64,000 bases of DNA. Source: Serpula lacrymans var. lacrymans S7.9 (taxonomy: Eukaryota; Basidiomycota; Agaricomycetes; Boletales; Serpulaceae). The stretch is from contig NW_006763294.1 in the NCBI RefSeq assembly GCF_000218685.1, positions 1,529,712-1,593,711 of the forward strand. The letters are read 5' to 3'. A program made the translations under genes and the position numbers. Below, in pieces: positions 1 through 12,052 of the stretch; within the stretch, counting starts at the first letter, position 1; each line of letters begins with the position of its first letter. The notes below the pieces were generated by a model, which was given only the letters and a program-made list of their open reading frames with translations, did not search any database and was not told where the DNA came from.

Positions 1-191
1 GATGTCATGGGAAGATGCAGTAAAAAAAGGGCAAGGCAAAACACTATCAGTATCAACACAGTTCCTTTATTGTCAGTCAGGCATTCTAAAAAAATATGTG
101 TCCATAAAAAATGATTCAAAAATCAAAAATAATTGCACTGTAAATGAATGTTCTGCTGAAGAAAAAGAAACTGGAGCCACCGGTCCACCAC

Positions 192-929
192 CTAGTCCAA
201 ATCTGACAGTTCCATGGCCTTACCAATGTAGTGGTTGTGTTGGACCACCTGATCAAACGAGGGAGGGAGAGGAGTAGTTCCAATTTGGAACAAGTAAGTC
301 CCAGGCAGTGTGTGGTAGGTGTAGCTGTAGCAAAGACGATGGACAAAAGATAAGTTTACCCAAGTGAATGGGACAGCGATGAACATGGGCGACGCAAGGG
401 GATGAACCTTCTCCAGCTCAAAAACTACCCACCCACGCTCCAACCAGGCAGGACGAGCGACTGATGTTTTGATAGTATATGATGGCAGATCAACGTCATG
501 AAGATGGACCTGTTGCCCTATTTGGACCGGCCGCCGGGGCTTTGCTGATATCAGCAGTGGCACGTGGTAGTCAACTGATCGGCAACGGAAGCGGATAGGA
601 AGTGGTGACATCAGAAATGGTGGGGGTGCAAATAAGATGAGGAGGAGGAGGGTGGAGGTGACGGAAAAGTGGATTAGAATAGGGATCCAGAAACGACCGT
701 CAGGTGAGAATAAAAAGGAGAGGAAGGGGCCCATGGTGGGGCTAGGCAAAGGAAGGGGAGTAAGGGAAACGACAAAAGCGAGGGCGCAATGCAATGTGTA
801 GCCAGTGGCGACGCAAAAATTTGCCGAAATGCCGAAATGCGGAAAGTACCGGATGGAAAAGCAAAGGTGAGCGTGACTGGATTGCCTAATAGAGGTGGTG
901 CTGATCAGCCACAAGTTCAAAAAGGGCAA
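192..929 (-). CDS. Unrecognised 245-codon ORF, doubtful gene
   Basis: An uninterrupted 245-codon frame in a locally G+C-richer patch. I do not recognise the protein. The N-terminal half has several hydrophobic, proline-rich stretches, one of which (around residues 90-105, Leu/Ile/Pro-rich) could cross a membrane. The C-terminal half is more ordinary, with charged residues and many aromatic residues. I see no clear promoter, no introns and no known motif. It lies upstream of a decayed Gypsy integrase, so it may be a chance frame in old repeat DNA. The opposite strand is also open for 91 codons at the window edge (2-277), with no recognisable content. Confidence 0.2.
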   Translation of the reverse strand: MPFLNLWLISTTSIRQSSHAHLCFSIRYFPHFGISANFCVATGYTLHCALAFVVSLTPLPLPSPTMGPFLSFLFSPDGRFWIPILIHFSVTSTLLLLILFAPPPFLMSPLPIRFRCRSVDYHVPLLISAKPRRPVQIGQQVHLHDVDLPSYTIKTSVARPAWLERGWVVFELEKVHPLASPMFIAVPFTWVNLSFVHRLCYSYTYHTLPGTYLFQIGTTPLPPSFDQVVQHNHYIGKAMELSDLD

Positions 930-1049
930 TATTAATTACTATTCCACGTGGCACTGTGCCTGTGTGGCGCAAAGGCGAGTCTTTTTGAATATTTGCTTCG
1001 TTATTGACACCTGTCCATGCTACCAATCAACTTTGGTGCATAACACCGG

Positions 1050-1865
1050 ATGCTGGGCATCAATCCTAAATTATCAACGGTGTTCCATCTGCAGACTGAT
1101 GGACAAACGGAGAGACTCAACCAGGAGTTGAAACAATATCTCCAGATATTTATTCATGACAGACAGACAGATTGGGCCAAGTGGATAAAGATAGCCTAGT
1201 TCTCTTATACTATTAAACAGTTGTTGGCTACAGGAAAGGTGTTACAATTGACGTACCAGTACCTACTTACGCTTCACTTTTTGTACTTTTACTTTTATTT
1301 TTCAAAGTCACATGACCAATCATGTGACCATTTACTTTACTTTACATTTTCGACTTTTCATAGTCACATGACCAAGTCATGTGACACAACACCTGACCAA
1401 TGTCTAGACTCATCATGTGACCAGTCACATGCTAAACATTGGACTTTAAACTTTATTTACAACTGTACAGTACCTCATGTATTTTAGTATATATACAGGA
1501 GCAATACATGGGGAAGGACTCAGCAAGTCCTCCTGTTGTCTACCAACAACTAACTTGTTGAAACCTAATGGGTAACCACTCCCACCTCTTCCTTTTCTTT
1601 TGAGTGTTGTTTTCATTGTGCTCCAGTGCCCCAAGACTGTGTCTTGTTGGTGTTGTCACAAAAGGCACCATTTGAGGTTACAAGATTGTACCCTCCCAGA
1701 ATGGGTGTGGAACCTGCAAGAACAAGGCTGCTGAGAACATGGTCAAAGACATGAAGTCTGTCTTGGACGAAATGTGCAAGGTGCTATTCAAAACTGCAAA
1801 GCAGATGAAAGACAGGGCAGAGCGTAGGCGCTCAAATGCCCCTGAGTACAAGGTCGGCGACCTGG
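1050..1865 (+). pseudogene. Ty3/Gypsy integrase C-terminal remnant, split by a solo LTR
   Basis: Translation in shifting frames gives the end of a Gypsy integrase core: TDGQTERLNQEL, which contains the catalytic Glu helix, then DRQTDWAKW. After the LTR insertion at 1240-1660 it resumes with a basic, Gly-Asp-Leu-Val-Trp-ending segment. There is an in-frame TAG near 1198 and a frame change near 1720, so it is dead. The same segment recurs at 63465-64000, which shows the uninterrupted reading across the insertion point. Its 3' edge at 1865 runs directly into an LTR at a shared TGGACC. Confidence 0.8.
1240..1660 (+). repeat. Solo LTR, family B (TSD AAAGG)
   Basis: A 421-bp LTR beginning TGTTACAATTGACG and ending TGTTGTCACA, flanked by AAAGG on both sides. 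It interrupts the Gypsy integrase remnant. Relatives lie at 37086-37508 (minus) and, as a chimera, at 16555-16960 (minus). Its 5' half carries three inverted pairs of CACATGAC/GTCATGTG. Confidence 0.9.
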
Positions 1866-2862
1866 TCTGGACCTTTAATTTTCATTCTCCTCTTTAACCT
1901 TTTTCTGTAGTTTTCACACACTGTGCCATGCGGCACTTTCCCTTTTGTTCAAAATCCTCTTTCTCGCGCTACACTGCCTTCCTTCTTATTTTAGCTACAA
2001 GTATCTCACACAGTGAAGCTGGTCACACGGGCTGTGCCCATGACATCATCAGCCACTGCCTTCATCAACTATATAGTACATATGTACAAACAAACCTGTA
2101 GTAGTATATATACCCCAATAGATCAAGGAGACTCCTCAGCAAGTCCTCCTGTTGTATACCCACAACTAACTCGGTCCTACATAAGGGGTAACCACTCCCT
2201 CATCACTACCTTTATAGTTTGTTCTAGTTGTGCACCAGAGTAACTAACTCTTGGTTGTTACAAGAAGCCCATCTGGACAATTTCCACAATGTTGTTTGAG
2301 AATTTTATTCCAAGAATCCCTTGGCTCCTAGGAAGCTTAGAGGCATGGATTCAGCCTTTTTTAATTCCCTGTTTCAACCTATGCCCCAAAATTTGACTAC
2401 TACCTCCAGTACTTGGTCTTGCCTGAATGTTGAGCCTTAGGAGGGGGTTAGTATTATAATACACAATTTTTGGACCTTTAAATTTCATTCTCCACTTTAA
2501 CTTTCTCCTGTAGTTTCCACACACTGTGCCGTGCGGCACTTTCCATTCTGTTCAAACTCCACTTTCTTACACTGCACTGCCTTTCTTTATTTTAGCTACA
2601 AATCTCTCACGCGGTGGAGCTGGCCACATGGGCTGTGCCCCATGATATCATCAGCCACTGCCTTCATCAACTGTACAGTACACATGTACAAATAGTCTGT
2701 AATAGTATATATACCCCAATAGATCAAGGAGACTCCTCAGCAAGTCCTCTTGTTGTTTACCCACAACTAACTCGATCCTATCCTATAGAGTAACCACTCC
2801 CACTCATTTCCTCTTTGCTTGTCTAAGTTGTGTGCCAGAGTATACAAACTCTAGGTTGTAAT
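1866..2862 (+). mobile_element. Family A LTR retroelement reduced to LTR - 190 bp - LTR
   Basis: A 5'-truncated family A LTR (1866-2262, ending GGTTGTTACA) is followed by about 190 bp of internal remnant (2263-2451). That remnant ends in a polypurine tract (GGAGGGGG). A second, more diverged family A LTR follows (about 2452-2862). The order LTR, short interior, PPT, LTR suggests an element that lost nearly all of its coding DNA. The downstream LTR abuts and truncates the Tc1-like transposase. Confidence 0.7.
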
Positions 2863-3503
2863 GTGGACTTTGCTCATGCTCACAAGGACTGGCCTGTGGA
2901 GGATTGGAAAAAGGTTGTATGGTCTGATGGGACCAAAATTAATTGCCTGGGGTCAGATGGATACAAGTGGGTGTGGAAAAAGCCAGGTGAGGGGCTCGGT
3001 GATAAACTGGTACAGGGAACTGTCAAGATTGGAGGAGGTTCTATGATGATCTGGGGCTGTATGATGTGGGAGGGAGTTAGGTATGCTGCTAGAAGTGATA
3101 GTAGGATGGATGGGGACTTTTACCTTCAGATCTTGAAGGATGAGCTGTTGAACACCCTGCTGCAGTATTATGGTTTCAATCCTCCTGACATTGTCTTTCA
3201 GCAAGGCAAAGGCCCCAAGTATACCTACAAAAAGGTCAAGGAGTGGCTAGATGATCAGGAATTTAGAACTATGGTGTGGCCTGCACAGTCTCCTGACCTT
3301 AATCCTATTGAACATAGGTGGGGTTGCTTTTAGAGGAGGCTTGCAGAGTATGAACACCCTCTAATGGGATGGAGGAGTTGTGGGAGAGGATTCAAGTGGA
3401 GTAGGAGAAGATAGCAGTTGCAGAGTGTTGCAGCTTAATTGAAAGCATGCCTAGGAGGATTCAAGCAGTGCTCAAGACAAAAAGAGGCTATACCAAGTAC
3501 TGA
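2863..3503 (+). pseudogene. Tc1/mariner-type transposase remnant
   Basis: The translation shows the DDE catalytic core of a Tc1-like transposase. WSDGTK carries the first Asp, GGGSMMIWGCM follows, and SPDLNPIEH carries the final Glu. The second catalytic Asp, expected in a QQDNDPKHT-like motif, is changed: the sequence reads QQGKGPKYT. The reading frame has a TAG at 3331-3333 where the family has Lys, and a frame change near 3365. The C-terminal tail continues to a stop at about 3503. The N-terminal DNA-binding half is missing and the 5' edge is an LTR. It is inactive on three counts. Confidence 0.85.
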
Positions 3504-4756
3504 TATTCCCTAGATATCTCCCTTGATACCAAAAATGAAAAAACTGTTGCAATAATATTGCTGTTTTGAAATGGACATATCTCCACAGCCGCTGGGCCAA
3601 ATCACATGACCCAGGAACCATTTTGTAGCCAAGACCAAGTAATTTTGTCAACCCCACCAAAGTCAAGCAACATTCCCATGCCTGTTAGTGGTGCACTTCA
3701 CACACCATGTTTAGGCCAAACATTGCAATGGTTTTTAAAGTCACTGTATTCCTTAGTTCAATATTAGTTTGGATTTGTGCCTATACAGATACTCTTCAAT
3801 CTCAATACTCTGGTTCACCACCTTTCCTCAAGGACTTGGCCAGACATTTGTTTTTGTTATATAGTTTCATATTCAATGCCTGACAGGGGGAGGGAGGGCT
3901 ACACTTTTTTCCCCCATGGGGTTTTTAGTGCAGGCTCAAGGATATCCCCTTATGAGCCTGACAGAAGTGATTGAAGAACTAATGGGTTAGTGAAGGACAT
4001 GGAAGGAAGGACCACTCATGCCAAGCCCTTTTCGTCCCAAAATTAAGCTCACTAGTCAAAGCACTTCCAAATATTATCTCCCAGCTTTGTAGCCAAATCT
4101 CAACCCCCCCATCTTTACACTACTCTCTTTAAACTTCAGAATCCACTGCACCTGCTGATAACTCAGCTGGGTGCATGTAGCTTTGAAAGTGAACAGCACC
4201 ACAGCAAAACAGGGCCCCAAACACACTCACACAGTCTAACCTCCCTCAAGACCAGTCACATAAGAGTGATAGGAATAATGCAAGATACATTGGATGTACC
4301 AGGTTGTCAGTACTTGTTGTATGTAAATAGTAAAGTCTCTGACAAGTATTCTGTAGAACCTCTAAACAAATATTATTGGCACATATACAAAAATTCTGCA
4401 GAGTGACCACTGCAGCTGCAGACAGTGCAAGGTTTTTGTCCTTCAGATTTGAGACATTGTCTCCTGCCACCCCCAATAATACCTGTTTTGAGAACAGCTA
4501 AAGTGGCAAGAGGAAAGTTATCATCCATGCTATTGCAGTAGCTGTGTCTGCACACTATTTATTACATTGGCATGAGCAACGTAAGGCATTAGCTTAACAG
4601 CAGAACTATTTCCAACAGTAGCGCTGTATACTCTGTCAACTATCAAGGCTTCAGAGAAAAAAATAGGGGGCAGACAACGGGAGCTACAGCAGTGGGATCT
4701 CAAGCCATGAAGGGTTCCCTCCTTCTTGAAGTAATGTATTAGAGAGACTGCATGTC
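3504..4756. other. Gene-free stretch with an LTR fragment
   Basis: No supportable gene. About 3735-3870 matches part of the LTR seen in full on the minus strand at 30689-31061, in the plus orientation here and truncated at both ends. The remainder is unrecognised A+T-rich DNA. Confidence 0.5.
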
Positions 4757-4896
4757 ACTGCAGGCATTGGCTTATCTAAGCCCAGCTTATATCCTGAAAA
4801 AATGGGAGTTTTGGGTTCTGATTAGCTAGAAAAAGCTAAAATTGAATGTTTTCAGGATATAAGCTGGGCTTAAATAAGCCAATGCCCGCAGTGTGT
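4757..4896. mobile_element. Small foldback (MITE-like), about 140 bp
   Basis: Two arms of about 44 bp, starting CACTGCAGGCATTGGC on the left and its inverted counterpart CACTGCGGGCATTGG on the right, surround a loop of about 45 bp. The arms differ at only a few positions. No clear target-site duplication was found, so this could also be a foldback end of something larger. Confidence 0.6.
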
Positions 4897-5239
4897 GCTG
4901 CTCCAATTGAGCACAAATCAACGACTTGCAAAAATAAAAAAGTATCCAGTAAGGTTGGGGAAGATAAAATGTATGATTTTGCTGCAGGGCCATACATTGT
5001 GTGGGTAAATATGTTGCTTTCTGTACAGGTCCAAACATTTGGAGGTGCATTTCAGTTTGATTCAGTTTGCCATCATCAAGCACATCAAGAGTTGGCAGAC
5101 TGCTGATTGCCCATGGTGGGGAGGAAGAGGAAGAAATAATGATATAAAAGAGTGAGACCTTAGGTCTTAGCAACTAGATAAATAAGAAGATGACTGAGAT
5201 GAGATGAGTAATTTATAAAAGGTCCGCAAAAATCACAGC

Positions 5240-5505
5240 GTAAATGCAAAATGGAAACCTGGATCCTAAGGGTCCAGGAACTACTCATTTATATTTATGC
5301 TTCCTTTCTTTTCTTGCGCTTTCAGCTTATTCTGTCTATTGTCATGTGGCTACCTTGGTGCTACTCACTCTTGCATCCATTGTATGTTGTTGCTCTGTAA
5401 TTACTGTAAAGACTGTGCAGAATGTTAACTGTGATGGCTTGGTGTGTGATCTGGACACAGCCAGGGCAAGGCCTGCCCCAGAGGGCAATGATTATGAGAG
5501 AGTTC
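5240..5505 (+). repeat. Dispersed repeat R1, copy 1
   Basis: About 260 bp that match 40590-40870 in the same orientation with many small differences. Shared blocks include CATGTGGCTACCTTGG / CACGTGGCTACCTTGG and the segment around CTGGACACAGCC. No terminal inverted repeats and no coding frame are common to both copies. It may be a SINE or an LTR piece. Confidence 0.6.
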
Positions 5506-6963
5506 TCAAGTTGCTCTGAATCACAATGTAAAGTCTTCTGATGTATTCGGAATCAACTGGGGACTCTATGAAATACAAGTCCTTTATATACAAAAACAAG
5601 AGTGAACTATGTTGTAAAGGGAAACAACGAATGTGTAAGGACCATTTTACTATTTTCTTATCTTCTCTATGTCTTGGTTCTCGAACACTTTTCCCATTAC
5701 ACCTCTGGCTCTAGGGCTAGAGGTATTGTTTGCTATCTTACTTCTCATAGCCATCATAGGCTTTCTTAACCACAGCTACCACTTTATATCACAGATCAGA
5801 GACTGGGTATCACTCCCAGCCAGCCAGCACAATGGGTAGGGACTGGTAGTAGGCATCTCGCCAACCAGCTCCAAGCCCCATCAAGGCCTGGATATACTAA
5901 TAAACACTTTGATCAGGATCGTACCTCATCATGAGGATACGGTTCCTGAACACGCATGACAAACACCTATTATTAGTACAATTCTCTCACCCGCTGATTA
6001 ATCAAGTCAAAGTTGTACAATAGTTGTTCCCTTTTTCTTATTGGACGATTTATTCCTCAGACCACTTTTCGTCTATACTCCTTTTGGTCTGAAGAACAGA
6101 CAGTTAGCTATATAAACCTTACACATCACATGTATAGCTCTTTAGTTTTCTATTACTTGAATTATCCGCTTTACCTCTTATCAGAAACCTCTGAGTCCTA
6201 CTTCTACATCCTCTACTTGCTATATTCTCTAGCATCTGTTGATAACCAGGCTCATTGAACCCCTTACTCCCTGCAAGCGCAGTAGGAGACAGGTTTTGTT
6301 TCTGTTATAGTTTATTGTTGCCTCACAGAATGGCTACTGAGTAATGACAGTGCATCAGGAAATTGGTGAGGAAATGATATGACCAGACAGAGTTTGTATA
6401 TCACTTTATCATTTTTCATCATTCTGCTCTATTTTTATCATGGATTATAAGGCTTTATAATCAACACAGTTTTAGTGTTTTTTTTGGAGTGCTTAAACAT
6501 GACTAATCACAGTGTAGGTGGGTGGCTGCACAACAGAGTTGAGGACTTGGTAAAATTTGCAAGTTTTTTGTATAATCAATGCTAATCATCAAAAAAAACC
6601 AGTACAAGGGCATGCAGTCTAATGGCTTAGAGGTTAGATTACCTGCAGCATTTAAGATTCCGACCATGTAATCTCAAGTTCAAACCTTGCTTGTGCAAAA
6701 TGTAAAAAAGCAAAATGAGCTCATAAATTACTTATATAATCATGCAATTATTAATTAAGTTGAATTTTGGAGTAATAAAATCTACAAACATTGATAAATA
6801 CATAAATACAAAGAGTTACTCATAAAATATAGCGAATAATATAGTACATGGCCAGAGATTTGTAGCCACTCCGCACAAGTTTCTCCGACATAGACCCCAT
6901 ACATGTGGCAGCCCAGACTCAGCTCCATGTGTTCATCAGGTCCAGCTTTTTTTTTCAAATATA
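5506..6963. other. Gene-free stretch with a possible tRNA-derived sequence
   Basis: No gene is supported. About 6612-6695 resembles a decayed tRNA (a D-arm-like TGGCTTAGAGGTTAGA and a B-box-like AAGTTCAAACCTT), but acceptor pairing is poor. A TATA-like AGCTATATAAACC at about 6107 sits in a pyrimidine-rich segment that could be LTR debris. A short palindromic TTATAAGGCTTTATAA occurs near 6446 and a related TTATAAAGCCTTATAA near 16288. Confidence 0.35.
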
Positions 6964-9900
6964 ACCATGGACTCTGATCCAGATCCCAACCAAGCACCTG
7001 ATTTCTCAATTTGCAACCATACCCAGACCCCAGCTCAAGATAATCTTCAAATGATCTCCAACCCCGCTATCAAAGCTTATTATGACCGGTTAGATTGTGA
7101 TATGCTTTGCCGTTATTACTCTGTTTTTGTATTCATACCATAGTACTCCTAGATCAATACCAGTGCTTAATCTCTCCCCCATCTTTTCCAAGATGCCTAT
7201 ATCAATTGACAAAAGTAAGTGCTGGCTTGAGTTCACTGTAAAATACCAAGGCTGAGACATATCATTCTCGCACTGTAAGCATTATGGGAGCTTGTACACA
7301 ATTCAGAAGGCCAGCCCCAATATAGGTGCCGTTTGTGTCGCAATGGGCGCTTGCGCTATCCATGGCACCTACCCCGCCATGTACAGTCTCTTTTGCACCA
7401 GGCCCAAGCCGAGTATGCTCGCCAATATGAGCTTGATCTTGATCAAGCTCAACCTCCTGGATCACCACCTCTGGCTCCTAAAGCCTCGGTCCCCCAAGCA
7501 TTTACATTAGTCAATAATGGCATTTGTACTTTTCTTACATCTTTAACAGGTGATAATCATTCCAGCCTACAGTCTCAGCCACCTGCCAATCCCCTGCCAT
7601 CTTTCCCCAACATCATCAACTTTGACTAGGGTCTACTCAACAACCCCTCACATGCCGTTCTTGATCTGCAACCTGAGCAGGAAGTAGTTGCCTCAATAGC
7701 GCAGGCTGCTCTTGACCACTTCAATGCACTCTCGGATTCCTCAAATGAAGACCTTGAATGGTTGTATGCTCCCAGCAACGATGATTTGCTGGAGGTTACT
7801 GTGATTGGTAAGCCTCATGCTTTTTTTTTCATTAGTTATAACTGTGACGCTTTCCAGTCAATGATGATATTGAAACAGCCAGTCATGGATGCAAACGTGC
7901 TTGTACTGCAGACCATACAGCAACCTCATGCTGGTGGTTCCCTTGGCAAGTCAAGGTTGTAAGTAGTCCGCTCCCCCAATATGTTCCTCTAGCGTACCAT
8001 CTACATTATATCACTTATACAGACATGTACCATGGATATATTAATGAATTTACCCCACTCAGTTTTCTCGCAGAAACAACTTGATCTGTTTCTCTGGCTG
8101 CTCAAAGTCAATGATGTAGATGATGTCCCATCAGTCAAGACCATACAAAGTCTTAATTCCGCTTTGCAGAAGTGCTGTGGCATTGGGACTATCACTTACA
8201 AAGGAGCGCTGGGGAATCATTACCATGTAAACAACCTCGCTCATATAATATCTCAGGTAATTCTAACCTCATTTTTTTGAGCATGACACGACATTCCTAT
8301 CCTTTTAACAGGAGATGTCAAACCCCAAGGTTAGGCCCCACTTACACTTCTACCCCAAAGACAGTGGACTATGGCTCTCAGAGGCTCGACAGGGTTTGTG
8401 CTGGCTGTGTGAAGTTCCAGATGAGCAGCTCACACCTATGGCACGGCTCAACAGCCACGATTATTACATACATGAACCTGCAATGCTCTCAAATGGCCAT
8501 GTATGTATCCCCTTCCGCTGGTTTTATCATACTCAGAATGGCCATCCAATGATGTTTGCCCAGTGCTGGGCCATGGAACCTGTAGACACAGACCACCAGC
8601 GTAGTTGGAAGGTCATCAAATGTGATGATTATGTGGTTTTGCAGAATGAGTTCCTTATGAATTTCCTGCAGCTTTGTCAAAATGTGAAGTGATATAATCT
8701 TCCTGACCCCAGGCTTCTCTCTGGTACATTAAAAAATGAGATTGTTTCCCCAACAACATATTGATTATTTTATTTATCAGCCGTTGTAGACTCCAAGACA
8801 TCCTCAACTTCTGAGTGGGCATTTACAGATCCCAATGTTGGGAATCGATGGCGTGCACTGTCAAAAAGGCACAAAGTGCTCAGTTTTCCAATATGGATGT
8901 ACTGTAATAACATGTCTGGTAATATGTCCAAGAAATGGAATGAACATAACAGTTTTCTGTTTATTCCTGCAGGTCTTCCATGTTCTGAGGCCCAACAAGA
9001 ATACAATGTACACTTTTTGTGTACATCCAACTTAGCACCTCCACTGGAGATGCTGGATGGTATTGTTGGCCAGCTCAAGCATGTCAACTTCTTATTACTT
9101 TACAATACCTGGACTAACAGTATCAACTTTCTAGAAACGCACAAAAAAGTGGTGTTTGGTCATGGGACTCTCAAACAAATGAGCCAGTCCTTCTTCTACC
9201 CTTCGTACTTGCTCTGTTGGGAGACAATCCTATGCAGAGTGACTTTGCTTGCCACATAGGACTGTGTGGCAAACTTTTTTGTCGTGCATGCTGGGTCAAA
9301 GGAACTGATGCTGCTACCAACATCCTCGAGTCAGCAGGCCAGTGTGTCCACCAAGAAAGCAATGGAGCCGAAAGTGATGCAGACAGCCAAATGGCCAGCG
9401 ACGACAGTGCAAATGAAGGAACATCCAATCCAGCCAGTGAAACTGAAAGTGTACATTCAAATACAACAAAAAGCAAGCGCAAACAAGGGCTGGAGACCAT
9501 GGCTAACATGCTTAGTCGTGTTTGAGATTTTGTCAAAGTATGCTCTTTTATTATGATGCAACTACCCATAGCTGATCTGTCAAATTCTATCTAGGTTGGT
9601 AAACCTCGAAACAAGCAAGAAACAATCACTCAATTGTGTGCCCAATTTGTTCAAGCATCCCAGCTTGATTCAAAGACAAAAGTCAACAAGATGCGCACAG
9701 AATCTGGTATCAAAGACACCTTTCAGAAGTATTTTATAGATAAGGTTGTCGGTTCATACCAGCGTTTGAGAGGTGTGGCAAGCAAACAAGCTGCATTAGA
9801 TGAGTCAATAGCATCTTTTCCCGACACAATCATCAGTCCTGTGTGGAGAATCAAAGGTAATTTCATTTGTGGTATTTTCGTCAATTTACTCAAAACCTTA

Positions 9901-12052
9901 TGCTTCACAGGACTTGACCCACACCAAGACACGCCTGTTAAAATACTACATATTGTGTTACTTGGCTTTGTTAAATACTTGTGGCGGGACTTAGTACAGC
10001 TTCAGCTTAAGGGTAAACCTGACAAGCTCAACCTCCTTGCCACCAGACTGTCATCTCTTAATGTCAATGGCCTTGGCATCTCACCACTTGCTGGAAAAAC
10101 TTTGGTACAGTATTCTGGTTCACTCACAGGGCAGGATTTTTGTGCCATAGTTCAGGTGGCCCCATTCGTCATCTATGACCTTGTCTCCAAGGAGTGTATG
10201 GATACATGGGTTGCATTATCCAAGTTGATTCCGTTGATTTATCAGCCAGAAATACATGACATCAACGCACACTTGGTCAGTGGCAGCTTGTTTAATATAA
10301 AGTTTTACTCATGAGCGTCATTAGGACATACTCACAAAAGAAATAGAATATTTCTTATTATGTTCAGCATAATGGACATGTTGTTGGTTTAACAAGCCAA
10401 AATTTCACATTTTTGTACACTTAGTACAACATATCTATCGCTTTGGTCCCGCAATTATGTTTGCTACTGAAGTATTTGAGTCATTTAATGCAGTTATACG
10501 GGCCAAAAGTATCCATTCTAATCAACATGCCCCTTCTTGCGACCTTGCACAAGCATTTGTGCAAGGGAACCGCATTCAACATCACCTTAGTGGAGGCAAA
10601 TTTGTTTATTTGCCTGCCTCACCTGCCGAGCACACACTGGATGGCCCCATTCCCATGCAAGGACAACAATCTTTCTCTTTTTGTGCATCTGACTGGTGTG
10701 AGGTTGGGCCTGGCCCTCTATCACTAATTGCATCTGTTACGATAACACAATTTTCGGACCTTTCCTTTAATTTTCATTCTCCACTTTAACCTTTCACTAT
10801 AGTTCACACTCCGTGCCATGCGGCACTTTCCTTTTTTGTTCTAACTCCACCTTCTCGTGCAGCACTGCCTTTATTCTTCTTTTAGACACAAACTCTCTCA
10901 CACAGTGGAGCTGATCACACGGGCTGTGCCCTTTGACATCATCAGCCACTGCTTTTATCAACTGTACAGTACATAGGTACAAACACTCTGTATTAGTATA
11001 AATACCCCAATAGATCAAGGAGACTTCTCAGCGAGTCCTCCTGTTGTTAACCAACAAACTCTCTGCAGCTTAAGGGGTAATCACTCCCTCATCACTACCT
11101 TTATAGTGTGTTCTTGTGTGCGCCAGAGTAACTAACTCTTGGTTGTTACAGCATCCCCAAATACAGTTTCACATGACCTGGGTATTAATCCCCACTTTCC
11201 AAAACTATGAGTTGGTAAGTCCTCTTCATTACTTAGTGATAGCCAGTTACTTGTGTTCTAATTCTTGCCACTACAGGACTTTGTGTATCCGACAATAAAG
11301 TTGCGCATTTATTTGCTTCCACCTTGACAGGGCAAAAACTCCCTCATGCAATGCCTGATGCTGGTTCCTGTCTTTGCAAAACCAATGATACCGTTGTGCT
11401 CTCAAACGGTGACCAATGTGCCCTGGGCCAATTTGTAGTTGTCCAGCCACGAGGATCTCTTGACCTCATTTATATGGCACAAGTGGAAGAAATTTTGCAA
11501 GTAAAGGGCACACCAAACGAGCTTACACAACTCGCAGATGGCATTCTAGTCCAGTTGGTATCTACAAGTCAACACTCAGATGCTTATTCAATGCCTCGCA
11601 CTATTTTAACTGATGGATGGGGTCTCCTACATGTCGAGGCAAGTCATTACAACATAATCATATTTTTACATTTTTTACACATTCTTAGGACATTATGTGT
11701 ACGGTCAATGTGCAATGCAACTGTAACGACAATCTATGTGATACGTCAGGGATCCGCTATGTGTATCAAGAGCGGGTGCGGACTGATCACACTCTACCTA
11801 CTGTGGCCCATAGGCACCCATCAGACCTCATCCTCAACACCGCCCAAATGCGAGATGCTGCACATGTACAGCATTTCCGAATAAACTTGCCTATCCCGGA
11901 TATTGAAGAAGTTTTGACTGGGAGTGTGGCACGTGAAGTTGATGCACGGAGATCAAGTACTGCACAGAAGGCATTGAGTTCGTTGAAGAATGCAGGGCTG
12001 GGACGCCATTCACAAAATGCCACAAGCCTTGGTACAGTCCAAGCATCTTGAG
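6964..12052 (+). pseudogene. Large multi-intron repetitive fungal ORF (candidate transposase), broken
   Basis: I recognise this by memory as a protein type repeated many times in Agaricomycete genomes and usually called hypothetical. The start is near 6964. A C2H2-like finger (CRLC...HLPRH) lies around 7325-7390. Conserved blocks follow in several frames separated by 45-60 nt GT-AG introns: LPHSVFSQKQLDLFLWLLK (8047), RPHLHFYPKDSG (8330), NPMQSDFACHIGLCGK (9226), LDPHQDTPVKILHIVLLG (9914), FESFNAVIRAKSIHSN (10475) and NTAQMRDAAHVQHFR (11838). The acidic and aromatic blocks LDPH...LLG and FESFN are reminiscent of CMC/TNP2-type DDE transposases, but that is inference. Lesions: TAG at 7627, TGA at 8690, TGA at about 9524, and a solo LTR at 10735-11150 inside an exon. 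It is not functional as it stands. Confidence 0.7.
10735..11150 (+). repeat. Solo LTR, family A (TSD GCATC)
   Basis: A 416-bp LTR from TGTTACGATAAC to GGTTGTTACA with perfect 5-bp duplications GCATC at 10730-10734 and 11151-11155. It interrupts an exon of the large repetitive ORF. The exon resumes in register directly after the second GCATC, so the insertion is younger than that gene copy. Confidence 0.93.

Noticed and set aside
5750..6260. Possible Copia-type LTR with a TATA box
   Set aside because: No TG...CA ends, second copy or duplication could be found.
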